Assembly (NCBI GenBank): GCA_032718475.1
Contig: JAUCBJ010003070.1
Location: 1-64,000 of the forward strand
Direction: 5' to 3'
From: Nemertoderma westbladi
Lineage: Eukaryota; Xenacoelomorpha; Nemertodermatida; Nemertodermatidae
Length of the DNA: 64,000 nucleotides
Both the position numbers and the translations under genes were made by a program. Position 1 is the first letter of the stretch. Every line of letters starts with the position of its first letter. The notes under the pieces are model-generated. The model was not told the origin of the DNA, made no database searches, and was given only the letters and a program-made list of their open reading frames with translations. This document shows positions 22,635 through 32,198 of this stretch, piece by piece.

Positions 22635-25600
22635 ATGACGGAATTGATAGAAGATGATCTTGGTATCAGGGAGCGATATAATGTACCTTTGCAGGCGTTT
22701 GTGGATAGCTTGATAGGTGGTGAACCCGGTCCCACCACTACAGAGGAAGATGGTCGTTACATCGAACCGCCGATGTCCCAAGAGCAACTCACGCGTGAAT
22801 TGGACTATAGAAAATTCACCGCTCGCTATACGCACCGTAATGGTACGTATATGGACTTTCTAACCACCGGCCATCCGATCGACCTACATGATACGGACGA
22901 TGTAGACACCGAAAGAGAAATGGTTTTGTTTAAATATCACGCTCAACGGAGTCGTAACGATAAACCAAGAACAGACCACGAGAACTCTATTCGTAACCGG
23001 CTCGACCGAGAAAACGTTGAGGAACCCGATAAGCGTATCAACTTCAACGACTACCTGGAATTTTTGAGAGAAACTTATCTCAATATTGCCAGTCAACAAA
23101 ACCTAGAGACTCGATATCCTCAAGGTATACATCATGATCCCATGGTAGAACTCCAACGACTATACTTCACCATGATGTATCTCACGGCCGATCGTCCACT
23201 ACCCGTGGTTCCCGATAGCTTTGCACAAATGGAGGAGTATTGCAAAACGGGAGAACGATCACCCGCATTCCCTCTACAGGACTTACGTCTATGGTATTAT
23301 TGTGACGAATGCCCTAGACCCAACCAACAAACGGAAAGACATAAACATCCGCGGAGACGTTGCGCTAAACATAGTTTTACGCGTTGTACGTACGGGAGTT
23401 TCGAGCGAAACCTATTCGATGTGTCGCCCACGGTCGCCCGCCTCAAACGATCACTCAATAAACCCATGATCAGAGTTCCGGAGTACTCGGTTAGGCCTCC
23501 TCATTCACCCGTTAGACCTCAAACTCTTGATCCTAATAGTATCACCGATCCTCCCGAACTATATTCTCTGTTCAAAGACTTGGTGTTACCTGAACAGTTA
23601 ATAGGTGGTACTCCGGTAGTGGGCTCTTTAGACATTAGACCATCCTACCTAGCCGGATTAGGACGCGGGCATCTTATATCGCCATTTAATCCCTACAACC
23701 GCCCCGGATTAACCCCGATTCAACCTGCCACGGAAGTCGAAGAGAGCGTTATTAGAAATGCTTTAGACGCTATTCGACAGAAAATCGGGAAGGGAACACA
23801 GGATTACCTCGAAAAACGTAAATTACAGCAACAAGTTCAAGCGGTGAAGGATTTAGCCTTACCACAGTTCGATCGAGAGATACAAAACCTCGAGGACGAC
23901 ATAGAGCTGGGACGCACGTACTCTCTCCAGGAGTTTCTAGACGAGCGTATGAGACAACGAGCGGAAGAGAACCAACTCGAAAAGAAACATACGGAAATGG
24001 ACGAGAGGGAAGAAGCCGCTTTAGCTCAACCCGAAACCCAAATCCTTATGACGGACTTATACTCTAAAACTATCCGTCATCCCTCGATGATTCCCAACTT
24101 CGGAGATAAACTCTTCGCGAAAGTACAACCCCAACCGGTCGATATTAGTACAGGATCACACCAGCTAATCGCCGACGCCCCCATGTTACAGCGCCCGCCG
24201 ATCGAAGCTGCTCGCGTTGACGGTATACTCGTAGAACCTCCGGACAATCGAGCGGATCTTGTCCGTCGTATGGTACACGATGTCAACATACGCGCTCCCC
24301 CTTTAACGAACTCGTTTTATGGGATTAAAGATCACCCTTATTACGTTAATCTGACTCAATATTATATGATAAAACCGGAAGATCCTATGCATAGCTTGAA
24401 GTTTCTACCGTTAATAAATCCTCTGGACATTGTCGAACTCGAACAATTACAGAAACATTTGGATCAGTTAGTAAAGGTAAACTCTTTTAGAAAACCATAT
24501 AACATTTCTAGAATTGAGAATGATACGATACCTCCTTATAACCTCGATGGATTCATTAAAACTCGATTAGTCCATTGGAATCTCGACGTATTATTCGAGG
24601 AGGAGAGAATAAAAAGACACGGAAATATGGAGACGTGTAACACTCAATCCTTGAAGTATAGTGATCTCCCTGACGCTAACCAATGTGCTACCTTATGGCA
24701 CCCGGTAGGGATGACCCTCGAGAACGCTACAAAAGAGTGGAATGAGACCCTTAATATCATCGAGATGTATGGAGTAGTTACCTACGATAATGAAGGCAGC
24801 GTTCCAGTCGGAGAATTAGGAACCACGCGCATGATCCACATACGCGGATTAGCCGGTTCTACTCACGTGTTTACTCGAGCGTGTTCCGATGTGATTGATT
24901 ATTCTTTTGAAACTCTCACGGAAACACAAAAGAATCTTCGGCATGGTCAATTCGTACTCGCGCAGCGTTACGTCATTGATACCGAACGTAAACCGGCCAT
25001 GGGTATCGATGGATCGATGCTACCCCAACCCGTGCTCGAGATGTTGTTCAATGAAAAGATCCTTAAAATCGGTTCCGCCGTTTATGGAGATCTACAAAAT
25101 GATTTTCGAAATATGGAGGATACACCATATCCATTTGTAGACACGCAGTTAATTGCACCTTGGGCAGAAGGCCGAGGTTTCTTCCGTACCATGTACGCTA
25201 ATACGTCTAACGACATTACTAAAGTTCAACGAACTTCCATCGGACATATTGCCTTTCAGGAATACGGATGGAATTTCAAGGTTGGAAATTCCCTTAATTA
25301 TCAACAAGTATATGGAGACCATTATTCCCGATTATATTTTGACGGACCGTTGACCGCACCTGGCGCCGTGTATAGCTTCATGAGTGTTCCACTCCGTCCC
25401 TCTTTAGCTATCTACACGATCTTGGAAAATACCGCACTTTCCGGTTGGCTAGCCGACGTGTGCAGTCGTACTATACGCGCCCATCCGTTAATACTTGGAA
25501 CCAAACTCGCTAAGCTAGATGAACATAACAAATTCATACGCTTTGAATGTTTCCGGCGATTTCTAACCCCGTTCCACAACGTGGATAGCCAATTTAAAGA

Positions 25601-26888
25601 TCGCGCGTTGACCAAGCTCAGCCTGAGAAGCTCAGCTGCTGAGAAGTTGGATAGTGCCGGATTTGCCCTATTTAAGGATATTTGCATCGAGAATTTACAT
25701 TCTTCTGTTATACAAAGACCTCGACTCACCACAGGTTATTCTGTCGTTGAGATTCAAACAGTAGGTCCACCAGAAGAGTCAACTACGCTCGCCGCAGCTA
25801 CACACTGGGAAGACGAGCCTATGTGTATGGAATCTGAGGAGATTCAACCTACTACGCCCCGGAACAGCGACAACGATTATATTATCGAATGGTATCAAGG
25901 TCCACAGTGTCTCACTGCGTACGATTATCGCCATGCCAACTATGTTGATCGTCAGCGTTGTCGGTTATGCGCATCTAGAGACCATATTACGCCTATGGAT
26001 ACGAATATCCTATGTTCCTATTTCCACGAACAGCCTTCGATGGAAATTTACTGCGCTTATTGTCGACTCAATGATTCGCACATTTTTGCTGTCTGCCCCC
26101 AGTTCATGACGCAATGCCACCATTGTCAGCTGAAAGGACACGCCAGCTTTGATTGTCCCTTCAATAAAGATTTGGAGAGTGTAGACGAAATGATTGTACT
26201 CCGTTACATTCGAGCTTGGGAAGCGAACGCTGATTTACATTGTAACTCACGTCATCGCTACTACCCTGGACGCGCTTACGAAGGAGTCTATGCGTTCCAT
26301 CCGTATTTATTCGCTTCTGTCGAACAGAAAGCGTGCATCCCGAGTTACGAGCTATTAAAGCGCGTCGGAGAATGTATTTCGACTAAGTTTGTGCGCAAAT
26401 TCCTTAGGAGAGTTAACCCCAATGATATTCATTCCTATTATTTAATCAACTTTATCCGACGCGATCCGGACTATGGAGAATTATTCGTTAACTCGCATCC
26501 TGAGTTACAAGAAGTATATCGAAGGCCTTACGAATATCGAGCCCGCGAACGCGAGTTGGAGAGAACCGTTAAACCAAGACAGTTTCTGACAGCCTACGGT
26601 CCACCCACGGCTTCCGTTCAGACCACTCGCAGAGGACCTGTGAGAGCAGCCGTCCTAAAACGAGCCCTAAAGGCCGTTAGACCCCAGTCCCCCGATGTTG
26701 ATGACAACCTACCCGGAACCTCAACTGGCGGATATACCGACAACAATCCTGCACCCTCTGATGCAATTATATTGCACCCTTCACCCAGGAGTTATAGCCC
26801 TCCTTGTAAAGTGGCTCGCCCCAAAGAGAAAAGGACTCTGGCTAGCTTTAAAAAACTGCGTAAACGCCGTCCGCGCAAGAAAGACTAA
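22635..26888 (+). CDS. ORF2: 1417-residue accessory protein with exonuclease-like domain
   Basis: I do not recognise the whole protein. Residues ~700-960 look like a DEDD 3'-5' exonuclease of the RNase D/WRN type. D718-N-E720 in a VVTYDNEG strand matches exo I. An IHIRGL...STHVF strand follows. K811-I-G-S-A-V-Y-G-D819 matches exo II in spacing. A helix ending PSLAIYTIL (after Y913) sits where exo III should be, but its usual aspartate is not evident, so activity is uncertain. Before this lies a ~700-residue charged region of unknown fold with a Cys/His cluster (YYCDEC...). After it come C1140..C1143..H1149..C1154 and a canonical CCHC knuckle at 1161-1174. The C-terminus is strongly basic (KLRKRRPRKKD). 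The intact frame suggests recent constraint or recent insertion. Remnants of the same protein occur in element 2 at 52393-53035. Nucleic-acid binding or processing is inferred. Confidence 0.75.
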   Translation: MTELIEDDLGIRERYNVPLQAFVDSLIGGEPGPTTTEEDGRYIEPPMSQEQLTRELDYRKFTARYTHRNGTYMDFLTTGHPIDLHDTDDVDTEREMVLFKYHAQRSRNDKPRTDHENSIRNRLDRENVEEPDKRINFNDYLEFLRETYLNIASQQNLETRYPQGIHHDPMVELQRLYFTMMYLTADRPLPVVPDSFAQMEEYCKTGERSPAFPLQDLRLWYYCDECPRPNQQTERHKHPRRRCAKHSFTRCTYGSFERNLFDVSPTVARLKRSLNKPMIRVPEYSVRPPHSPVRPQTLDPNSITDPPELYSLFKDLVLPEQLIGGTPVVGSLDIRPSYLAGLGRGHLISPFNPYNRPGLTPIQPATEVEESVIRNALDAIRQKIGKGTQDYLEKRKLQQQVQAVKDLALPQFDREIQNLEDDIELGRTYSLQEFLDERMRQRAEENQLEKKHTEMDEREEAALAQPETQILMTDLYSKTIRHPSMIPNFGDKLFAKVQPQPVDISTGSHQLIADAPMLQRPPIEAARVDGILVEPPDNRADLVRRMVHDVNIRAPPLTNSFYGIKDHPYYVNLTQYYMIKPEDPMHSLKFLPLINPLDIVELEQLQKHLDQLVKVNSFRKPYNISRIENDTIPPYNLDGFIKTRLVHWNLDVLFEEERIKRHGNMETCNTQSLKYSDLPDANQCATLWHPVGMTLENATKEWNETLNIIEMYGVVTYDNEGSVPVGELGTTRMIHIRGLAGSTHVFTRACSDVIDYSFETLTETQKNLRHGQFVLAQRYVIDTERKPAMGIDGSMLPQPVLEMLFNEKILKIGSAVYGDLQNDFRNMEDTPYPFVDTQLIAPWAEGRGFFRTMYANTSNDITKVQRTSIGHIAFQEYGWNFKVGNSLNYQQVYGDHYSRLYFDGPLTAPGAVYSFMSVPLRPSLAIYTILENTALSGWLADVCSRTIRAHPLILGTKLAKLDEHNKFIRFECFRRFLTPFHNVDSQFKDRALTKLSLRSSAAEKLDSAGFALFKDICIENLHSSVIQRPRLTTGYSVVEIQTVGPPEESTTLAAATHWEDEPMCMESEEIQPTTPRNSDNDYIIEWYQGPQCLTAYDYRHANYVDRQRCRLCASRDHITPMDTNILCSYFHEQPSMEIYCAYCRLNDSHIFAVCPQFMTQCHHCQLKGHASFDCPFNKDLESVDEMIVLRYIRAWEANADLHCNSRHRYYPGRAYEGVYAFHPYLFASVEQKACIPSYELLKRVGECISTKFVRKFLRRVNPNDIHSYYLINFIRRDPDYGELFVNSHPELQEVYRRPYEYRARERELERTVKPRQFLTAYGPPTASVQTTRRGPVRAAVLKRALKAVRPQSPDVDDNLPGTSTGGYTDNNPAPSDAIILHPSPRSYSPPCKVARPKEKRTLASFKKLRKRRPRKKD

Positions 26889-26966
26889 CGGTTTAGAGTA
26901 TTTATGTATATTAGAAACTGCGATTTTGTATATTTTATAGACTTCAATCTCATTTTCTGGGAGCGG

Positions 26967-28194
26967 TGTAAAAGCTTCTGTGGGATGTAACTGGCCCTTC
27001 GCCCCGCAACCCAGTTTTTCCCCCATACGCTAAAATACTCTGAAACCTACTGTAAAGGTTTTTCTGAGATATGACTGATTTGTTTTCTTTGCTAACCAGT
27101 TCCCCCCTCCAAGGCGTTGGAATCCTCCAGGAGGGATCTGAGCTGTTCGATTGGCCAGCCGGCTTGGGAAGGTTGCCCCAGTTACCCATAGCCCTGCGTT
27201 GAGTTAGTTCTGATTTCGACCAATCCCGAGCTACTGAACTGAAATTATCCTATCTCACTGCCGATTACATGTGTTGAACGGGATTCTTGGAAAATAAGAG
27301 AGCTAAAGTCACGGGACTTTTGTTATGATTTTGAGACTTTATTATCAGAGTTTTAAGACCGTGTTGAGATAGCGAAATGTTTTCTGCCTTTTTTGTAAGA
27401 ACATTAGTAGGCAAAATTATAGAAAGCATAGCTATTATCGACTCATTTAATTCATTGATCTCATCACTTGCAATCTAATTGTATCTTAACCTACCGTCAT
27501 ACTGCTTTTACTGTTTGTAATTTTGTATCAGTATAATTGGATGTTATTAGTTGAAGAATATCAATAATCAACCCACATTTTCCCAATATCCTTGATACAC
27601 TACAGGTTAGAGAGAAGGGTTATGTACAACAATTGCGACTTTATTATTGTGTTTGTAGTGAATCTAATGTTGTTTGACAGACACTACCTGAGTCCAGTGC
27701 ATATCTCTTTATACCTGATCAAAGTCAGTAACTGTCGGCATATCAGTGAGCAGTGTTGTGCGTTACCGGTAGCGTGCGTGATTGTAAAGTGATTGGATCT
27801 GATAATAAAGCATTCCTAAAGAATGCGCCCTATGCTTGAAATTTAAGCCATATCGTTGTGTGTAGTATCAGTCATAACTCTGTTTACATAGGTAGAGCGC
27901 CACGTCCTAAAAGGAACTGCTAATATTTCCCGAAAGTGAATAATATTTGTCAGAGATTATATATTAGTAATCAATCGAATAATACAGTAGGCTTGACCGC
28001 AAATAAATTTAAGCCCACGAATCCAGTCTCCCGGTGTTATAAACGGGTCATTTGGACGCGCATGGACTGGCTTCGGCTAATGTTTTTGGTTTGTTTTTGT
28101 ATTAAATCTTGTCATCTTATAAAAGGCAGTTTATCAATAAAGACATATAAATTTCGGCAGGTTAAACTGCTGAAGGTCTATAAAAGCGCGTACA
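26967..28194 (+). repeat. 3' LTR of element 1
   Basis: A 1228-bp repeat with no difference from 13450-14677 that I could find by eye. It is preceded by the purine-rich CTGGGAGCGG, the likely plus-strand primer, and followed by the ATTAT target duplication. Confidence 0.92.
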
Positions 28195-28199
28195 ATTAT

Positions 28200-28575
28200 A
28201 ATTATTTGAAATTCTACAGCGCAGTTTAAGATTGCTAGTGCGGCTAGGAGATGCGAAACGAGTCTGTGACAAAGGCCAACAATATGACAACGTTTAGAGG
28301 CCTACAGTACTACCGTTTCCAAAATCCACGGAATATAACAGATATGGGGGGAAACTGGGCGGGAATAGGGGGGCAATAAAAATTCATCCCTCTCCAGGGG
28401 AATAACAGCATATATAGAATATAGGTATATACATATATATATAGAATAACGCAAATAACAGATGATTACTCTCAAAAATAAAACTGTAACCTGTTCTTTT
28501 GTGTTTAGTTTATTGCTTTGGTTAAAATATCGTGCCACTGTAACCTGCACCTTTCCCTAAATTCAGAATTTAACA
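28200..28575. other. spacer with a lone 68-mer-like unit
   Basis: Non-coding. About 28495-28556 resembles one unit of the 68-bp array at 59710-60690, sharing TTTATTG.TTTGGTTA.AA and TGTAACCTGC.CCTTTCCCT. AT-rich dinucleotide tracts surround it. Confidence 0.5.
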
Positions 28576-28869
28576 TTGATGCGGGATATTACTTCGCCAA
28601 GGCGGATTTTGCGTCGAGTTCCCCCAGGAGGGCAGTATAGCTTTGCAGGACATTGCTTTCGCCGTGAGGACCAGCCAGTGCATATGCATAATCTTGTACT
28701 TTGGCAGCCTCATGGAGTGAATAAGCATGGTGGCCAGCCCATGACTTTCTTGAGACGCATCTTAAAAGACACTGGCCTTGACGATGCGGATGATCTAGCA
28801 AATGTCATGGGTGATAGGGAGTTGTGGCGGTGCAATTTTGTCGATAAGCCGGCACAGCATTCTTAAAAA
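28576..28869 (+). pseudogene. LINE ORF2 C-terminal fragment
   Basis: The frame encodes the tail of a non-LTR retrotransposon polymerase protein: FAGHCFRREDQPVH, LVLWQPHG, GGQPMTFLRRILKDTG and DLANVMGDRELW. These correspond to the region after the reverse transcriptase domain. The 5' part is missing, as is usual for truncated LINE copies. The same tail recurs at 29630-29830 and, on the minus strand, at about 34660-34740. Confidence 0.75.
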
Positions 28870-28921
28870 TTCAGCTGCAATGCAGCATGCCGATCCTAGT
28901 AGTTGTTAATTTCGGAACGAA

Positions 28922-29010
28922 GTCTTCAAGGACTAGCAGGGCGCATCTCGCTTCCTTAAATGGTAGCTAAATTCGTACTGGAATTCCCTCTGGGGAGAAT
29001 ATGTGAAGGA
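28922..29010 (+). mobile_element. SINE core fragment
   Basis: It shares GGCGCATCTC, TTAA.TGGTAGCTAAAT and CTCTGGGGAG with the body of the SINE at 10640-10900, in the opposite orientation. The tRNA-like head is absent, so this is a truncated copy. Confidence 0.6.
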
Positions 29011-29187
29011 ACCATTCAAATGAATTTCGTTACACTTTTTCCACCATAACCAAACCATAGACACTTTGTATACGCAATATTCCATTCCTACCCCCGGTTT
29101 TTATATACTGTATATTTAATTATTAGGGCTATTTATTCGCCCAGTTAAATGAAAGATAAAATACGGTTATGGTGGAAAATAAAATCG

Positions 29188-29830
29188 CCTCCTCAGCTCA
29201 TTAGAACAGGCTGCTTCTAGTGTTGGTATTTTTATTAACTCCAAAAAGACCAACATTTTTACAGTTAACTTTGAAAAAGTCAGCAAATCTCTGATCGGAT
29301 GAGCATAAACTCAAAGGATGGTATGCTTGAGCATGTGGACAATTTCTGTTACCTGGGATCGTGGAACCGGAAGTCTGGTGAGGACCTTCGAATACATAAG
29401 GGAAAGGCACGGGCATTATTGAACAGAATACGTCGGAAACTTAAGGCCCAATTATTTAGAGCAGAAGTAGTTCCAGTACTCCTCTATGGGAGACCATACT
29501 GGGCTCTAACTGCTGAGGACACAAATCTCTGGATGGCACATTCACAATAATGTACTTCGGGTTCACTTGGTACAATGCACACATCTCCAATCAGACACTA
29601 TATATAACATTAGAAGTGTCTCATTGGTCCGTGAGGACCACCTTGTGCACAATCTTGTGCTTTGGCAGCCCCATGGAAAAACTTCTGTAAGCATGGTGGA
29701 CAGCCCATAACTTTCTTGTGGCGCCTCCTAAAGGACCCTGGCCTTGAAGATGCGGATGATCTAGCAAATGTCATGGGTGATAGGAAGTTCTGGAGGTGCA
29801 ACTTTGTTAATAAGCCCGCATAGAATTTTT
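29188..29830 (+). pseudogene. LINE ORF2 C-terminal fragment, frameshifted
   Basis: Successive frames encode SLEQAASSVGIFINSKKT (end of the RT domain), then VDNFCYLGSWNRKSGEDLRI and FRAEVVPVLLYG from about 29299. After several stops come LVLWQPHGK, GGQP and DLANVMGD. It is a second, more decayed copy of the family at 28576-28869, broken by frameshifts and stops. Confidence 0.75.
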
Positions 29831-30049
29831 AATGCACGCTGCATTGGGCTTGCCAATTGTGGATTTCATAGTGGTGACAAAATGTATTTGTTAAGCAGGC
29901 ATAAATTCGTAGGACTTGCATTTAAAAACCGACGTATCCTTTTTGCTTTACCATAGAATTTAATCAATATTAATCAAACATTTATCATCTGACCAAAACC
30001 CATTTAAAAATTATTCAGTGTTTAGTATTATAGAAACATTTGATATATA

Positions 30050-32062
30050 CAGTCGGGGTCTCAAAGTGCATCTGTTCTTTGAGATTTTCTCAAAGTTTTT
30101 CTAAAAGTGTCTAAAAGTCATTACATTACTCCCAACGGCCGCTTTGAATTCTTGTAGACACTTTTAGTTTGGAATCTCAAAGTGATTTCCTGCTTTTAGG
30201 CACTTTGAATTCTTTGAGAAATGTCACTTTGAGGTAGTTTGCGGCACTTTTAATTCTTTGAGAAAATAAACTCCGAGGTATTACTGATTGACAGCTCGTG
30301 GTATGTTAACTGAGAGGCAGAGGCATTCTCGGGGAACATGCGGGCAACAAAGTGATACTTGTGTGTTGGCCAGTTGTTGCATAGAAGCTATATTCCCATT
30401 AATTTATCAAATTGAGGTTCCTGAGGTCATTACGGGATGGGTTTTCGGTCGCAAGTACAAATTGAATTTACGGCACCCTAAAGTCTTTCTAAAAAACATT
30501 CATTTAAATAATACATGAAACATAATTAGTGAAACAAGATTAATGCTTGACAAGATTGATTATTTTAATAACATAATACAATATCAGATTAACAATTAAT
30601 ATAAGAGAAACTGCACTGTAGTATCTCTGTGTATACGCAGTTTCATTATAATGACCTAAAGAAGCCCTGTTGGGAGAAAGCTTGTAATAACATTTGTTAT
30701 CGATTTTATTAGTCACCTCAGGTCAAACCGTACTACCTTAACTGTTTAATTAATATGATAACTATGTTGACGAGAGCGCGAGAATTCCTTCTTAAAAACT
30801 AAGAAAGGCTTTCGACTTTCAAGTGAACGGCTACTTGTGTTGTTTTAGCTTAATAGAGATATTAAAATATCCCCTGCCGCTGGCGTTTATATTTGAGCAT
30901 ATTTTAAATGTTTGCCTCATATTCAATTGATGTGTACCGCCTTCTGGCAAAGCGGTACCCAGTTTAAACTATCAATCACAGCTAGTGAGTAGCGACCCAC
31001 GGACGGCGACCTTCAAACAAACAGGTGCAGAGTCGGAAAGAACTGTCACATGCTTTGCTTGGCTTGTGGTACCATTTGATTACATAATAGATTTTGGCAG
31101 ACTGGGCGGTCGCTCTGACCATATGCATTGCGCACCAACAATGCCTAAAACATCTATGGGAACAGCCAATTAGTGCGCTTGAATCATTTACCTTTATTCC
31201 TGCCTCTATCTTTATTCTTTACTTTGTATAACACAATTTACAGTGCGGCAAAGTATGGCTGGTTGACCATTGAAATGCATTGGTAAAGGTATTCGGCGTT
31301 CACGTGGGCTAAACAAATTTAAACAGTACAGTTTTAGCACTATACATTAATATAGATAGGGCAACAGACAAACTGTCTATGACACAAATACCAACACATT
31401 CCGATATCCCGCAATTATGGCGTCTCTAAAGAGTCCAAATATAAATTAATAAAATCCTCTATGAAACAATAAAAATACCTACAAAAAATACTGCTGTATT
31501 AAATATTAGTTACTGCAGTAACATATAACAATTACTGCAGTAACAAATATTTATTACTGCAGTAATAAATATTTATTACTGCAGTAACAAATATTTATTA
31601 CTGCAGTAACAAATATTTATTACTGCAATAATCAATATTAATAAATTAATAAATAATTGAATAAAAATTTATACTGCAGTAATCAATATTAATAAATAAT
31701 TGAATAAAATATTTCTACTGCAGTAACAAATTATTTGTTACTGCAGAAAAATACAATTTTTTATTACTGCAGTAAGTTTAATTCTTACTTTCAGTAACAA
31801 ATATTTATTACTGCAGTATTTTTTGGAGGCATCTTTATTGTTTCATAGAGGTTTTTATTACTTATATTTTACCCTATAGTCAAAGTCAATATACACCATA
31901 CCATAGCCAGCTTCAGGCACGACTGTATGAAATGACTGACAGTACTACTTTGAAATCTTTGAGGACACTTTGTCATTTTCTTGGACCACTTTTAGAAATT
32001 TGAGACACTTTTAGTTCTTTGAGAAAATCTCAAAGAACAGATGCACTTTGAGACCCCGACTG
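30050..32062. mobile_element. 2-kb non-autonomous TIR transposon with TA target duplication
   Basis: The left end CAGTCGGGGTCTCAAAGTGC (30050 on) and the right end (to 32062) are perfect inverted repeats for about 46 bp, and TA flanks both sides (30048-30049 and 32063-32064). Subterminal copies of TTTGAGAA/TCTCAAAG words cluster near both ends. The TA duplication suggests a Tc1/mariner-type mobiliser. No transposase ORF is present; the short frames at 30288 and 30985 lack motifs. A second MITE sits inside at about 31451-31857. Confidence 0.8.
31451..31857. mobile_element. nested MITE filled with palindromic 22-bp repeats
   Basis: The ends CCTCTATGAAACAATAAA (left) and its reverse complement (about 31833-31851) form imperfect terminal repeats of ~40 bp that continue into AAAAAATACTG. 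The interior (about 31505-31822) is an array of ~22-bp units. Each unit joins the palindrome TTACTGCAGTAA to AAATATTT, so each can form a small cruciform. About nine or ten TTACTGCAGTAA-type cores are visible, some with substitutions. Confidence 0.7.
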
Positions 32063-32198
32063 TATTTCAAAATATTCCCCAATAATATGCACCTTAGATA
32101 TTTATATTAAGTAATAGTAATTAGTATTATATAGAGTACAGAAATACAACTGAAATACCAAACATTCCAGGTAGAATTCGCTGAAACTAGTTGTTTAT

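Larger units (their letters stand above)
13450..28194 (+). mobile_element. element 1: young BEL/Pao-derived LTR element with accessory ORF
   Basis: A 14,745-bp element bounded by two 1228-bp LTRs that look identical by eye, each running TGTAAAAG...GCGTACA. It is flanked by the 5-bp duplication ATTAT (13445-13449 and 28195-28199). Order: LTR, ~2-kb leader, ORF1 (Gag plus aspartic protease, 16711-21009), 1.6-kb spacer, ORF2 (22635-26888), a short tail with the purine-rich CTGGGAGCGG, LTR. Reverse transcriptase, RNase H and integrase are absent, so the element must depend on another element. The purine-rich tract has a counterpart (GGAAGCGG) before the 3' LTR of element 2. Confidence 0.92.

Noticed and set aside
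16711-26888. Possibility that element 1 is an intact retrovirus-like element with ORF2 as an envelope
   Set aside because: ORF2 has no signal peptide, transmembrane segment or furin-like site, and shows nuclease-like and zinc-knuckle features instead.
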